From: CBDCUW01 sp963734865
GTDB taxonomy: Bacteria > Planctomycetota > Planctomycetia > Pirellulales > Pirellulaceae
DNA: 64,000 nucleotides
Assembly: GCA_963734865.1 (NCBI GenBank)
Contig: CAVTIV010000008.1
Coordinates: 310,001 to 374,000, forward strand
Direction of reading: 5' to 3'
Of this stretch, positions 17,150-26,459 are shown one piece after another. The notes beneath the pieces are model-generated. The model was not told the origin of the DNA. It saw only the letters and a program-made list of their open reading frames with translations, and searched no databases. The stretch's first letter is position 1, and the number at the start of each line of letters is the position of its first letter. The position numbers and the translations under genes were made by a program.

Positions 17150-18580
17150 CTAGCGAAGATTTAACTCGCTCGGTAGCTCTCCTAATTGCACCAGCAGTTC
17201 GATCCGCTCGTCGTCGCGGGATACGTCCAACGTTACCGAGGTACCAGAAAGCGTTCCCGCGATCATCCGCATCAGGTGAGCGGTGTCACGAATCGGTTGA
17301 TTGTCCACTTTCAGGATCACGTCGCCAGACTTCAAACCAGCCTTGGCCGCTGGTGATTGCTGATCGGTCACGTGCCGTACCAACGCGCCACGGACTCTCC
17401 GATCCTCGCCGATCAACCGATCATCGGGGACTTCCAGAATCGCGACTCCCAGCCAGCCTCGCTCGACATGCCCAGTCTCTCGCAGCCGATCACAGACCTG
17501 TCGGGCGACGTTGCTGGGGATGGAAAAACTGACGCCCTGGTAAGTGTCGCCCACGATCGCCGTGTTGATGCCTACCAGCGTGCCTCGTGAATCGATCAGA
17601 GGTCCGCCGCTGTTACCCGGATTGACCGCGACATCGCTCTGCATGAAGTCCTGATACTGGGTGCTGGCCCGGACCATCCGATGCTTCCCACTGAGAATCC
17701 CGAAGGTGAACGTCCGGTCCAAACCGAACGGACTGCCGACGGCCCAAACGGGCGAGCCGACACGACAACGATCACTGTCACCCCAGGTGATCGGTATCAG
17801 CCGATCCGAATCGATCTTCAAAACCGCCAAATCGGTCAACGAGTCGGTACCAACAATCACCGCCGAAACGCGTCGCCCGTCACTCAACGTCACCGTGATG
17901 TCCTCGCCGTCGGCAATCACGTGGCGATTGGTCAGCAGGTAACCATCGGCATCAACGATCACACCGCTCCCTTGGTCGGATATCGGTCCCATGGATAGCA
18001 GTCGCGCGATCTCGGCCTTTTCGATGTTGGGTCGCCGCTGGACCTCAATGTGAACGACGCTTGGTCCGACCGCCGAAGTGACCATCTGATAGGCATCACT
18101 GAGCGCATCGAGGGAGACATTTCGCAGACCTTCGGTACCCGTTTCATATTCCGCACGAAGCTCACCGCGGTGCCAGGAATATCGAATCTCCTCGACAATC
18201 CCGGGAACCGCGTAGCGGGCTGCTGCCAGCATCACACCCATGGTGACCAACAACATCAAACTCTGAACAATCGGATCCGGATAGGCTCGATTCGAGCGTT
18301 TCGATGGCGTCGCGACAGCAGGTGTCTTGTCGGCTGCCTGTTGACTGAGACCGTGCCCGCTGACCGACACGCTCGACGGGGCCACCACGATCCCCCGGTC
18401 AATTCGCTGCACGGAAATCAGCGGAGGAGACATCAACGGTGCTGTCGAACTCGAATCCCCGGCCTGGGATGAGTTGGTGACAGACGACGACTCCTCGATC
18501 GACGGACCGTCCCCCGCGGATAGATCTGACGATAAATCCTTCGACGGTTCGTGGCGGTGCAGACGTTGATCGGATGGCAT
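17150..18580 (-). CDS. HtrA/DegP-like trypsin-type protease with PDZ domain
   Basis: A 476-residue periplasmic quality-control serine protease anchored by one transmembrane segment (about residues 108-128, SLMLLVTMGVMLAAARYAV) after a long Ser- and Pro-rich cytosolic N-terminus. The catalytic triad is H220 (LTNRHVIADG), D250 (LTDLAVLKID) and S324 (NPGNSGGPLID). One PDZ domain follows (GWLGVAILEVPDD to VTLDVSRD). With one PDZ it resembles DegS-type or short DegQ-type members. The SUMF1-fold gene is downstream. The promoter side contains a heptamer tandem repeat. Confidence 0.92.
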   Translation of the reverse strand: MPSDQRLHRHEPSKDLSSDLSAGDGPSIEESSSVTNSSQAGDSSSTAPLMSPPLISVQRIDRGIVVAPSSVSVSGHGLSQQAADKTPAVATPSKRSNRAYPDPIVQSLMLLVTMGVMLAAARYAVPGIVEEIRYSWHRGELRAEYETGTEGLRNVSLDALSDAYQMVTSAVGPSVVHIEVQRRPNIEKAEIARLLSMGPISDQGSGVIVDADGYLLTNRHVIADGEDITVTLSDGRRVSAVIVGTDSLTDLAVLKIDSDRLIPITWGDSDRCRVGSPVWAVGSPFGLDRTFTFGILSGKHRMVRASTQYQDFMQSDVAVNPGNSGGPLIDSRGTLVGINTAIVGDTYQGVSFSIPSNVARQVCDRLRETGHVERGWLGVAILEVPDDRLIGEDRRVRGALVRHVTDQQSPAAKAGLKSGDVILKVDNQPIRDTAHLMRMIAGTLSGTSVTLDVSRDDERIELLVQLGELPSELNLR

Positions 18581-18599
18581 GTGGTTCTCTACCGGCCCA

Positions 18600-18690
18600 G
18601 GTCTCAGGTCTCAGGTCTCAGGTCTCAGGTCTCAGGTCTCAGGTCTCAAGTCTCAGGTCTCAGGTCTCGGGTCTCAGGTCTCAGGTCTCG
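18600..18690 (+). repeat. Heptanucleotide tandem repeat (GGTCTCA) x13
   Basis: About 13 head-to-tail copies of GGTCTCA fill 91 bp with three single-base variants (AAGTCTC, CGGGTCTC twice). It lies 20 bp before the htrA start and 270 bp before the UxaC-like gene, so it is in the shared divergent region. A 7-bp unit is not a multiple of three and is prone to slippage, so copy number could alter promoter spacing. The remainder of 18581-18959 has no gene I can support. Confidence 0.85.
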
Positions 18691-18959
18691 GGGAGGATCA
18701 GCAGAAAATGCACCAACTCAAACTCACAGGGCGTGCGAAGACTGCCAATCGATCAGGGGCGCAGCGACGGGTAGGCTCCATTGTAGCGCGCAACTACCGA
18801 AATTGGCAATGAAATTCCCGGAAGTTATGCCCTGCTCTGCCCTGAAATGGCGTCAAAACCCCACGCGGCGACCACTAGCCATGCCGAAATCGTTGATGAC
18901 GAGGTATCTTGGCGGCTTCGAGACTCATGTTTTCCTACTTGTCGCCTGAAAATCAACTG

Positions 18960-20776
18960 ATGTCCCACCCCGCACGTGAGCCGATCTACGAAGCGATCTC
19001 GTCAATTCGATTGATCGACCCCCACACCCACATCAACCCCCACGCCCCCGCGTCTGCCAGTTTGGCCGATCTATTGGGATATCACTATTACACCGAACTG
19101 GCACACTCGGCCGGGATGCCCAAGAGTGAAATTGCTGAACAGGGCATCGGTCCCCGCGAGCTCGTGCGACGGTTGGTCGGCAATCTCGGTCCGATCGAGA
19201 ATACGGCGCAGTACCGATGGTTGATTGAGATCTGCCGAACGTTCTTCGGTTTCGACGGCGATCGCCTGGACGAGTCCAATTGGGAGACGGTTTATGACTC
19301 CGCCGAAAGCCAGATGCGGCTCGCCGAGTGGCCGCAAATGGTGCTCGACCAAAGCAACGTCGAGGCGGTCTTTTTGACCAATGATTTCGACGACGAATTG
19401 ACCGGATTTGATAGCGACACCTACATCCCTTGTCTCCGCACGGACGATCTTGTTTTTCATCTCGCCAAATTGCAAACTCGTCAGCGACTGGAAGTTTGCA
19501 GCGGCATCGAATTGGACGGTTCACTCGCCAGCCTTCGTGCGTCTCTGAAGCAACGATTCGAGCACTTCGTCGCGGCCGGTGCGCCGCGTGTGCGATCTCC
19601 CTTCCGCCATCGTTCCAGCCCACCGTGGTCAGCGACGGACGCGCAGCGACCGCCCTGGACGAGATCTTAAGAAAAGGTCCCCTGGCAGACGACTCGCACC
19701 AGATCGCTCTTTCACGTCGCGTGTTCTGGACGCTGGCCGAGTTGTGCGATGAATACGGATTGCCGTTTGATTTGATGATCGGTGTCAATCGCGGCGTCTA
19801 TGCCAATGGCGTTTTTCAAGGACAAGATTTGTACGACAGCCGTGTTTCCCTGATTCAGTATCGCGAACTGTTCAACGCCTTTCCAACGGTCAAGTTTCCC
19901 ATTTCTGTGCTAGCCAGCGTGACCAACCAGGAACTCGTTAGCTATGCCTGGATCTTTCCAAACGTGATCACCAACGGCCATTGGTGGTACAGCAACACGC
20001 CTTCCTTCATAGCCCGCGACGCCGCCGCCCGTTTAGAAGCGGTGCCGCGGACAAAACAGATCGGCTACTACAGCGACGCCTATAAACTGGAGTTCGTGTG
20101 GCCCAAGTTTGACATGTATCGGCAAATACTCGCAGGGATCCTGGCCGACCACTTTGTCGGCAACTGTGGATGGAACGAAGAACGCGCGATCGAACTCGGA
20201 CGACAAGTGTTGCGTGACAACGTCGACGAACTCTTTCCTCGCCCAGCCCGTTCGGCTGGGCAAGAATCTCCAGAGCCGCAAACGGAAGTTTGGTCCGCCG
20301 AGTTCGCCGGGGTCGAGTCGCTTGACCCGATTCCCAATGCCGATGAAATTCAGGCGATGGAAATCGATGATGTCGAGTTGGTCGACCTCGACGCCGCGGA
20401 CGTCGTGCTTGATGCCGAGGCGATCGATGAAAAATCCGAACCGGCGAGCCTGGATGTCGGTAATCTGCTAAGCGATGAATCGGAACCGGCGCCCGAAGTC
20501 CGTATGCTCCGAGGTAGCACGTCTTTTTCACCCGACGAAGACTCGTTGCAGCTTCACGCCGATCCGTTGACCGGCGAGCTGAGATTCCCAGTTCCTGACC
20601 ACAACGATTCGCCCAGCGAAGACTCGGATGTCAAACCCGAAGGCGATTCTGTCGCTGATGAACTGCAACTCGAAGCCATCGACGAAGCCGCCATCGACGA
20701 AGCCGCCATCGACGAAGCCGCCATTGATGAAGCCATCGACGAGGACGAATCCGAGGACGGCAATCAGGCTCGTTGA
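18960..20776 (+). CDS. UxaC-like (glucuronate isomerase family) amidohydrolase, acidic tail, frameshifted
   Basis: A UxaC-related amidohydrolase-fold protein of about 605 residues. The metal-binding H22-x-H24 is in LIDPHTHINPH; other family segments are VVSDGRAATAL, GQDLYDSRVSLIQYRELF, FPISVLASVTNQELVSYAWIFPNV and IGYYSDAYKLEFVWPKFDMY. The frame breaks near 19583: one added G (GCGCC to GCGGCC) joins FVAAGA to ACAISLPPSF. The last 165 residues after NVDELFP are not part of the enzyme fold: they are acidic and end in AIDEA repeats (four near-identical units). The true uronate isomerase activity is unproven; planctomycete homologues form a separate branch by context. ATG 18927 is an alternative start. 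The stop overlaps leuA's by 13 bases, converging. Confidence 0.78.
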
Positions 20777-22347
20777 GTTTTCTCGCTGATGATTCGATTG
20801 ATCGCGTTGAGCATCGCCAGAATCGTACTCTCGACACTATCGGTGCTGACACCGACGCCGCGGTAACTGCGGCCCATGTGCTCGACCTCCAGGTTGACTT
20901 CGCCGATCGCGTCGCGTCCCAGTGTCGCGCTACGGACACGAAAGTCCTTGCAAACCAATTCGATGCCCGTGATCTTTTCCACTGCCCAAAAGGCGGCGTC
21001 GATCGGACCGTCCCCCTGGTCAACGCTCTCGGTCAATTCCTTGTCGCCATGCTTGAGTGTCACCTGAACGTGCGGAGTATGCGATTTTCCACTCGATACT
21101 TCATAGTCGACGAGTGACCACTCCTGATCGACACTTCCGCTGATCTGCTGCTGTACCAAGGCAACGATATCGCCGTCGTAGATGTCCTTCTTCTTATCGG
21201 CCAGCAATTTGAATTGATCAAACACCGTCTGCAATTGCTGGCCGGTCAAGGTGTATCCCAATGTCTTGGCGCGATCGGCCAACGCGGCACGACCGCTATG
21301 CTTACCCAACACCAAATCCGTTTTCGCGAAACCGACTTCCTCGGGCGACATGATTTCGTAGGTGCTGCGTTCCTTGAGCATCCCGTCCTGGTGTATCCCC
21401 GATTCATGGGCGAATGCGTTGCGGCCCACAATCGCTTTGTTCCGTTGCACTTGCATTCCGGTGGTCTTGCTCACCACTCGGCTTGCCGGGACCAGCCGCC
21501 TCGAGTCGATGTTGGTCCGGCAGTGATAGAAATCGGAGCGAGTTTTCATCGCCATTACCACTTCCTCGAGCGCCGCGTTACCGGCTCGTTCGCCGATCCC
21601 GTTGATCGTGCATTCGATCTGCCCTGCCCCGGCCGCAACGGCCGCCAGACTGTTGGCAACGGCCAATCCCAAGTCATCATGGCAATGCGTGCTGACGACT
21701 GCCTTGTCGATATTGGGGACGCGATTATGCAACATCTTGAACCGGTCGTAGATTTCATTGGGTGTCGCATAGCCGACCGTATCTGGAATGTTCACGGTCG
21801 TTGCACCGGCCTCGATCGCAGCTTCCACCACACGACACAGAAAATCGTATTCGGTGCGGCACGCGTCCTCCGGAGAGAACTCGACGTCGTCACAATAGCT
21901 CGCCGCACGCTTCACGCCGGCAACCGCGCGCTCCACAATTTCATCGGTCGTCATCCGCAACTTGAACTCACGGTGGATCGCACTGGTCGCCAAGAAAACG
22001 TGAATCCGTGACCGCGGCGCATACTTGATGGCATCCCAGGCCGCGTCAATGTCCTTGTCGTTGCAACGGGCCAAACCACAAATGGTTGACCCGCGAACCG
22101 TCTGTGCGATCTGTTTGACGGACTCAAAGTCACCGGGCGAGGCGATCGGAAAACCGGCCTCAATGATGTCCACACCCATCTCGGCCAGCAACTGTGCCAC
22201 TTCCAGCTTTTCGGCCAGATTCATGCTCGCACCGGGCGACTGCTCGCCATCACGAAGCGTGGTATCAAAAATCTGGATGGTGCGTAACTGGACGGGTGCC
22301 CCCTGGCTGGAATCGGTCGTGGTATCAGCGATAGGCTGCGACATCAT
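20764..22347 (-). CDS. leuA: 2-isopropylmalate synthase
   Basis: First committed enzyme of leucine synthesis: condenses acetyl-CoA with 2-ketoisovalerate. The protein is 527 residues from the ATG at 22347, with AAGGGA 7 bases upstream (a second ATG follows at once). The catalytic RDGEQ is residues 32-36 and the metal-binding H-x-H is in VVSTHCHDDLGLA. The C-terminal regulatory LeuA dimer domain spans about residues 390-520 (VDYEVSSGKSHTPHVQVTL to GRSYRGVGVSTDSVESTILA), where leucine would inhibit. Upstream lies a leucine-rich leader peptide and an intrinsic terminator, so expression is probably attenuated by charged tRNA-Leu. Reading through from 22476 would force translation across the terminator and is rejected. 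Confidence 0.95.
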   Translation of the reverse strand: MMSQPIADTTTDSSQGAPVQLRTIQIFDTTLRDGEQSPGASMNLAEKLEVAQLLAEMGVDIIEAGFPIASPGDFESVKQIAQTVRGSTICGLARCNDKDIDAAWDAIKYAPRSRIHVFLATSAIHREFKLRMTTDEIVERAVAGVKRAASYCDDVEFSPEDACRTEYDFLCRVVEAAIEAGATTVNIPDTVGYATPNEIYDRFKMLHNRVPNIDKAVVSTHCHDDLGLAVANSLAAVAAGAGQIECTINGIGERAGNAALEEVVMAMKTRSDFYHCRTNIDSRRLVPASRVVSKTTGMQVQRNKAIVGRNAFAHESGIHQDGMLKERSTYEIMSPEEVGFAKTDLVLGKHSGRAALADRAKTLGYTLTGQQLQTVFDQFKLLADKKKDIYDGDIVALVQQQISGSVDQEWSLVDYEVSSGKSHTPHVQVTLKHGDKELTESVDQGDGPIDAAFWAVEKITGIELVCKDFRVRSATLGRDAIGEVNLEVEHMGRSYRGVGVSTDSVESTILAMLNAINRIISEKTQRA

Positions 22348-22392
22348 TCTGGTCCCTTCAAACCGTGTGTGTCTTTCAAACAGAAGTGCAAC

Positions 22393-22422
22393 AAAAAAAC
22401 CCGAGTCGCTGGGCGACTCGGG
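22393..22422 (-). terminator. Intrinsic terminator (attenuator) in the leuA leader
   Basis: On the minus strand a perfect 10-bp stem CCCGAGTCGC / GCGACTCGGG with a 3-base loop is followed at once by seven U. It lies 46 bases before the leuA ATG and 51 bases after the leader-peptide stop, with no other gene between, so it acts inside the leuA leader. A second hairpin (GACTGC-CACA-GCAGTC at 22443-22458) precedes it. Confidence 0.9.
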
Positions 22423-22472
22423 TCCTGATGTCTTTCGATGGTGACTGCTGTGGCAGTCCGGACAAACCCTCA

Positions 22473-22532
22473 TCACCCGCCAGTTTGGCGTCGCAAAAGT
22501 AGCAGTGATAGAAGGATGTCAATTCGTGTCAT
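22473..22532 (-). CDS. leuL: Leucine leader peptide (leuA attenuation)
   Basis: A 19-residue peptide, MTRIDILLSLLLLRRQTGG, with six leucines (codons CTT, CTA, CTG, CTA, CTT, TTG), four of them consecutive. It precedes a hairpin and the intrinsic terminator upstream of leuA. This is the layout of the enterobacterial leuL leader: ribosomes stalling at Leu codons when leucyl-tRNA is scarce would prevent the terminator from forming. A small hairpin (CGCCA / TGGCG, 22478-22490) overlaps the last codons. The Shine-Dalgarno is weak. The gene symbol is by analogy of position and role, not sequence homology. Confidence 0.82.
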   Translation of the reverse strand: MTRIDILLSLLLLRRQTGG

Positions 22533-22956
22533 GGTCGTATGGTAGCCAGGACCGCCCCGGTGCGTCAATGGTTCACCGTTTTTTCGCCCCCGCCCCCGCC
22601 ACACCCCGCTGTTCGTGAATCTTGCCGTCGAACGATCCGCTGATCGATCGGCAGGACTCCTCGGAGGCGGGCCAATCGCCAAACGGTGGTACGAGGCCAT
22701 CGTTGGCCGCAACGTCCGGTCGGGCGTGCAAAGGTTACGCACGGCGGTTCAAGATAGCACGAATGCGCCGGCAGAATGCGCCGCAGCACCCAGGGTGGAC
22801 GCGGTGGCGTTCGCTGATAGAAATCGGCGGCCATCCAGAATGCCATCGACGAGTGTCGGTCCTCGACCGGCTCCAGTGGAAGAAGCGGGATTCCATCCTA
22901 CGTCTGCAATCGCTCAGCAGCAAGTGTTGGGTGATGGTTGCCAATTCTCATTTCGC
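22533..22956. other. Intergenic stretch without a supported gene
   Basis: This 424-bp stretch lies between the leuA leader and flhB. It must hold the leuA promoter near 22540-22600. A plus-strand frame at 22622-22999 is Arg-rich, has no Shine-Dalgarno and runs into flhB on the other strand; I do not support it. No repeat is evident. Confidence 0.4.
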
Positions 22957-24039
22957 TCACGCCGCGGTCGCTTTAGGGATCTCTTTCCCCTGCAATTGAT
23001 ATACATAACGCAGCACTTCGGCGACGGCTTGATACTGTTCGGCAGGAACGATGTCGCCAACATCCACGGTTTTGTAGAGCACCTGCGCAAGCGGCTTGCG
23101 TTCGACCACCGGGATCCCATTTTCGAGCGCGATGCGACGAATTTTTTGCGCCAACACGCCTGCACCCTTGGCCAACACGATCGGTGCCGGCATGGTCAGC
23201 GGATCGTACTGAATGGCAATCGCTAGCTCCGTCGGATTGCTGACCACGACATCCGCCTTGGGAACCTCCGACTCGGCACGCTGCATCATCATCTGACGTT
23301 GAACCTGCCGGCGTCGAGCAGCCACTTGCGGATCACCCTCGGTCTCTTTCATTTCGTCACGCAACTCTTGATCGCTCATCATCAAGTCTTGTTCGTGTTT
23401 CCATTTCTGAAACGCGTATTCGAGGATCGCCAAGACAAAAAGTGCCGCGCCGATCCACACGCACGTGCCCATCAAACAGCGAAACAGCGTGCTTGCGATT
23501 TGCGGAACACTCTGCGACGCGAGGGTCAGGATCGGATCGCGATAGTGACCAAGGGCGACAAACGCGACCGCCGCGATGATCAGCACTTTGAACATCCCGA
23601 AACCGAGTCGCATCACACCTTGCAACGACAGCAGTCGTTTGGCGCCTGACAACGGGCTGATGTTGCTGAGCTTGGGCGTGATTTTGGCTGGCGCGAGTAT
23701 CAGGCCGGTCTGCGTCACGTTGACCAGAATTCCAGCGATCAACATCGCGATCAACATCGGCACGGCGGCGATCGCCAGGCGGCCGGCCGATGTCAGCAAC
23801 CAGTTCGCTGCGTCGGCGGTTCCCAGCGGCTTGACTCGTGACGTCGACAGGGCATCTGCGATCGCGCCGGCCAACTGCTCAGCCGCCGGACCGCCCAACA
23901 TCCACAGCGCCGCCAGCGAGGACAACAACAAACCCGCTGACGTCAGGTCCTGGCTCTTGACGACCTGGCCCTGTTCGCGCGCCTGCCGCCGTCGCTTGTC
24001 GGTTGCTAGATGCTTCTTGTCGCCACTGCTATCGGCCAT
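22957..24039 (-). CDS. flhB: Flagellar export switch protein FlhB
   Basis: Inner-membrane component of the flagellar type III export gate that switches substrate specificity. The 360-residue protein has a basic cytosolic N-terminus (DKKHLATDKRRRQAREQGQV), four transmembrane segments (about 30-55, 85-110, 135-158, 180-205) and a cytosolic domain. The autocleavage site is N268-P-T-E rather than the usual NPTH; cleavage would still fall between N and P. It is the last of fliP-fliQ-fliR-flhB, with a 27-bp gap after fliR. Standard length for the family. Confidence 0.93.
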   Translation of the reverse strand: MADSSGDKKHLATDKRRRQAREQGQVVKSQDLTSAGLLLSSLAALWMLGGPAAEQLAGAIADALSTSRVKPLGTADAANWLLTSAGRLAIAAVPMLIAMLIAGILVNVTQTGLILAPAKITPKLSNISPLSGAKRLLSLQGVMRLGFGMFKVLIIAAVAFVALGHYRDPILTLASQSVPQIASTLFRCLMGTCVWIGAALFVLAILEYAFQKWKHEQDLMMSDQELRDEMKETEGDPQVAARRRQVQRQMMMQRAESEVPKADVVVSNPTELAIAIQYDPLTMPAPIVLAKGAGVLAQKIRRIALENGIPVVERKPLAQVLYKTVDVGDIVPAEQYQAVAEVLRYVYQLQGKEIPKATAA

Positions 24040-24066
24040 CGACGTTCACTCCCCTTCCCTTGTCAG

Positions 24067-24846
24067 CTACCAGAGCGCCGATAGTCGCGCCGCCGCAGCG
24101 GTCAATTCCTCTTGGAAGATCAGACCAGCCGAGCCGATCGTCAACGCCGTCACGATCAGCATTGCCAACGCATTGATGCTCAACCCGATCGCCAACACGT
24201 TGATCTGTGGCAGTGTGCGGCTGACCAAACCGGTCACCAAATTACTCAACAGCAATGCCGCAATGACCGGTGCCGCCACCCGAACCCCCGCCGCGGTACC
24301 GGCCGTGAGTTGATCGACGATCAGCGTCATCATCGAGCCTTGAAAGGTGACATTGCCTGCCGGCAAAGCGTCGAAGCTGTCAAGCAACACACCCAGTATC
24401 AAGCGATGCCCACCCACCGCCAGCATCACGGCCGTCACCAACAATCCGACCAACCGGGCCATCGACGGCATGTTGCTGGCTGTCGTCGGATCCACCGCGT
24501 CACCCAACTGCATCCCGCCAGTGCTGCTGATCGCTTCGCCGGCGAGTTGCAATCCCGTGACGATCAATTGGATCGTCGCCCCGATCAACAAACCGATCAG
24601 CCCCTCGCGAGCCACGGCGATCGCCAGATCAACCAAATGGTCCATGCTTGGCAGAGCATCCGTAGGCGTGTGAGCCGCGACCGCGGGCAACAACAGCATC
24701 GTCAACAGCAAAGCCAAGAACGCTCGCACACGCCGCGGTATGCCGACACCGATCGCGGGCATCGCCATCAGCAACGTGCTCAGCCGCGTCAGTACCAGAA
24801 TGCCCAGCACCAAATGGTCGACCAGCCACTGCGAGAGTGATTCCAT
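24067..24846 (-). CDS. fliR: Flagellar export protein FliR
   Basis: A 259-residue inner-membrane protein with about six hydrophobic segments, a core subunit of the export gate that binds FliP and FliQ. Typical markers are the N-terminal LARLSTLLMAMPAIG, the GIPRRVRAFLALLLTMLL loop, the central QLAGEAISSTGGMQLGDAVDP and the NLVTGLVSRTLPQINVLAIG end. It starts 17 bp after the fliQ stop. The flhB gene follows on the same strand. Confidence 0.93.
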   Translation of the reverse strand: MESLSQWLVDHLVLGILVLTRLSTLLMAMPAIGVGIPRRVRAFLALLLTMLLLPAVAAHTPTDALPSMDHLVDLAIAVAREGLIGLLIGATIQLIVTGLQLAGEAISSTGGMQLGDAVDPTTASNMPSMARLVGLLVTAVMLAVGGHRLILGVLLDSFDALPAGNVTFQGSMMTLIVDQLTAGTAAGVRVAAPVIAALLLSNLVTGLVSRTLPQINVLAIGLSINALAMLIVTALTIGSAGLIFQEELTAAAARLSALW

Positions 24847-24863
24847 CGCCGGCGCATTCTCCC

Positions 24864-25130
24864 TCAGGGTGATCCGGCGTTTTCAAACACCGTACGGGTG
24901 AATTCAACCATCCGAGTCATCAGCCACGGCAAACTGGCGATCAACACAGCAGCCATCGCCAAGATCTTGGGCACAAACGCGACCGTCTGATCCTGGACCT
25001 GGGTCAGCGCCTGGAGCAATCCGACCAGCAAACCGGCAGCCATCCCCACCAACAACAACGGGGCGGCGATCACGACGGCCGCGAGCAAGGTGGATCGACA
25101 CAAATCGACTGCGGTGGGTGCATCTAACAA
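24864..25130 (-). CDS. fliQ: Flagellar export protein FliQ
   Basis: An 88-residue membrane protein with two hydrophobic helices (LLAAVVIAAPLLLVGMAAGLLVG and LAMAAVLIASLPWLMTRMVEF) joined by the LLQALTQVQDQTVAFVPK loop, which is the FliQ family core. It is part of the export gate with FliP and FliR. The spacing is 22 bp from fliP and 17 bp to fliR. Family length is 85-90, so it is complete. Confidence 0.93.
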   Translation of the reverse strand: MLDAPTAVDLCRSTLLAAVVIAAPLLLVGMAAGLLVGLLQALTQVQDQTVAFVPKILAMAAVLIASLPWLMTRMVEFTRTVFENAGSP

Positions 25131-25152
25131 AATTCATTTCCTGGAGTTTTCG

Positions 25153-26076
25153 TCAACTCAACGTCCCAAAGCTTTCCATCAGCATTTGCACAACCAAACG
25201 CCAGCCATCAACCAACACAAACAACAACAGTTTGAAAGGCAGCGAAACAACCTGGGGCGGCAACATCAACATTCCCATCGAGATCGTCACACTGGCGACA
25301 ACAAGATCGACAATCAAAAACGGCAGATAGATCTGAAAGCCCAACATGAACGCCGTTTTCAATTCGCTGAGAATGAAGGCAGGCAACAGAACCCGCATCG
25401 GCACGTCCTGAAAACTGCTCGGCACCGGTGCTTCACGGTCCATGTATTGATAGAACAACAGCACGTCTTCGTGATTCTCGGCGACATCAATCTGTCGTGA
25501 CATGAACTGACGAATCGGAAGCGAACCGGCCTCATAAGCTTCCTCCAACGACATGTTCACTTCGGGATCGGTGTAGGGCTTGATCGCGTCGTCATAGACC
25601 TCCGTCCATACGGGCGTCATCACGAACAGCGTCATGAACAATGCAATGCTGGTCATCACCTGGCTGGGCGGAAGTGACTGCAGACCAAGCGCCTGACGCA
25701 GAAGCCCCAACACAATGATGATCCGCACATAGCAGGTCGTCATCAGCAACACCGCCGGGGCCATGCTCAGAACGGTCAACAGTAGCAACACTTGCAAACT
25801 GCTGGCCAATCCCTCCGGGCTGGTCCACTTCTCTGGTCCACCGCCGATCATGTCCAACGTCTCGATCGGCACCGTGATCGGCGATCGCGGCAGCAGCGTC
25901 GGCTGTGTGGTGGCTGTGGTGGTCGTCGCGGTGGGAGTGACCGGGGCCGGAGCCGCCGACAGTTGGGCCGCTGGCGATTGGGCGAGCACAGCAGCACCCT
26001 GCCCCACCCAGCAAAGCCACGTTAGAAACACCAGTCGATTCAAGGTTATCGTCGCTCCGTCGACCCAAGACTCCAT
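25153..26076 (-). CDS. fliP: Flagellar export protein FliP
   Basis: A 307-residue export-gate protein. The core from about residue 80 has the family's segments (LLTVLSMAPAVLLMTTCYVRIIIVLGLLRQALG, PPSQVMTSIALFMTLFVM, PEVNMSLEEAYEAG, FMSRQIDVAENHE and the C-terminal ISMGMLMLPPQVVSLPFKLLLFV). The first 80 residues exceed the usual length of about 245: a signal-like hydrophobic stretch, then an Ala/Pro/Thr-rich segment, ending in PRSPITVPIET. FliP proteins often have a cleaved signal sequence, so this may be an extended one. First gene of the fliP-Q-R-flhB cluster. Confidence 0.92.
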   Translation of the reverse strand: MESWVDGATITLNRLVFLTWLCWVGQGAAVLAQSPAAQLSAAPAPVTPTATTTTATTQPTLLPRSPITVPIETLDMIGGGPEKWTSPEGLASSLQVLLLLTVLSMAPAVLLMTTCYVRIIIVLGLLRQALGLQSLPPSQVMTSIALFMTLFVMTPVWTEVYDDAIKPYTDPEVNMSLEEAYEAGSLPIRQFMSRQIDVAENHEDVLLFYQYMDREAPVPSSFQDVPMRVLLPAFILSELKTAFMLGFQIYLPFLIVDLVVASVTISMGMLMLPPQVVSLPFKLLLFVLVDGWRLVVQMLMESFGTLS

Positions 26077-26459
26077 TCACTTAGCGGAGACTAGAAAAAC
26101 GCCCGGACCGGGCGGAAGGGGAATGTCGGCCCGACTTTCACGAAACTTGAGCGGAAAGCCAAAAAAAAGATCCAGCTGTACGATTCGCTCTCTTTCCGGT
26201 TCGAAACCGCCCCCCCCCCCGCAACGATTTGCGAGGGACGATTTGGGAGCGGACGCCCCCAAATCGTCGGCGGGAGGAAGGGAGGGAGGCGTATTTTCTG
26301 GGAACCACACCTGGGGCTACACCGACACTCGCCAGAGACTCGATCGGTTCACCCCAGGCTACGTTGTTGGGCCACTTCCTGGCTGTTCAAACTCGCGGAG
26401 GAAACAGCCGATCGAAGCAGGACGGCCTGTGGCGCGCGTGCCGGGGACTTCCGTGAATG
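26077..26459. other. Intergenic region with C11 tract and an 11-bp hairpin
   Basis: This gene-free stretch between the DUF420 gene and fliP holds a run of 11 C (26210-26220) and a perfect inverted repeat GACGATTTGGG (26237-26247) / CCCAAATCGTC (26258-26268) with a 10-base loop. Neither side of the stem has a U-run, so it is not a simple intrinsic terminator on either strand. The fliP promoter should be here. Confidence 0.55.

Noticed and set aside
16306..17532. 408-codon plus-strand open frame opposite the SUMF1-fold and htrA genes
   Set aside because: It spans two genes on the other strand with recognised folds, and its own translation has no recognisable motif.
22622..22999. Plus-strand frame between leuA and flhB
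   Set aside because: It is Arg-rich, has no Shine-Dalgarno and overlaps the flhB 3' end on the other strand.
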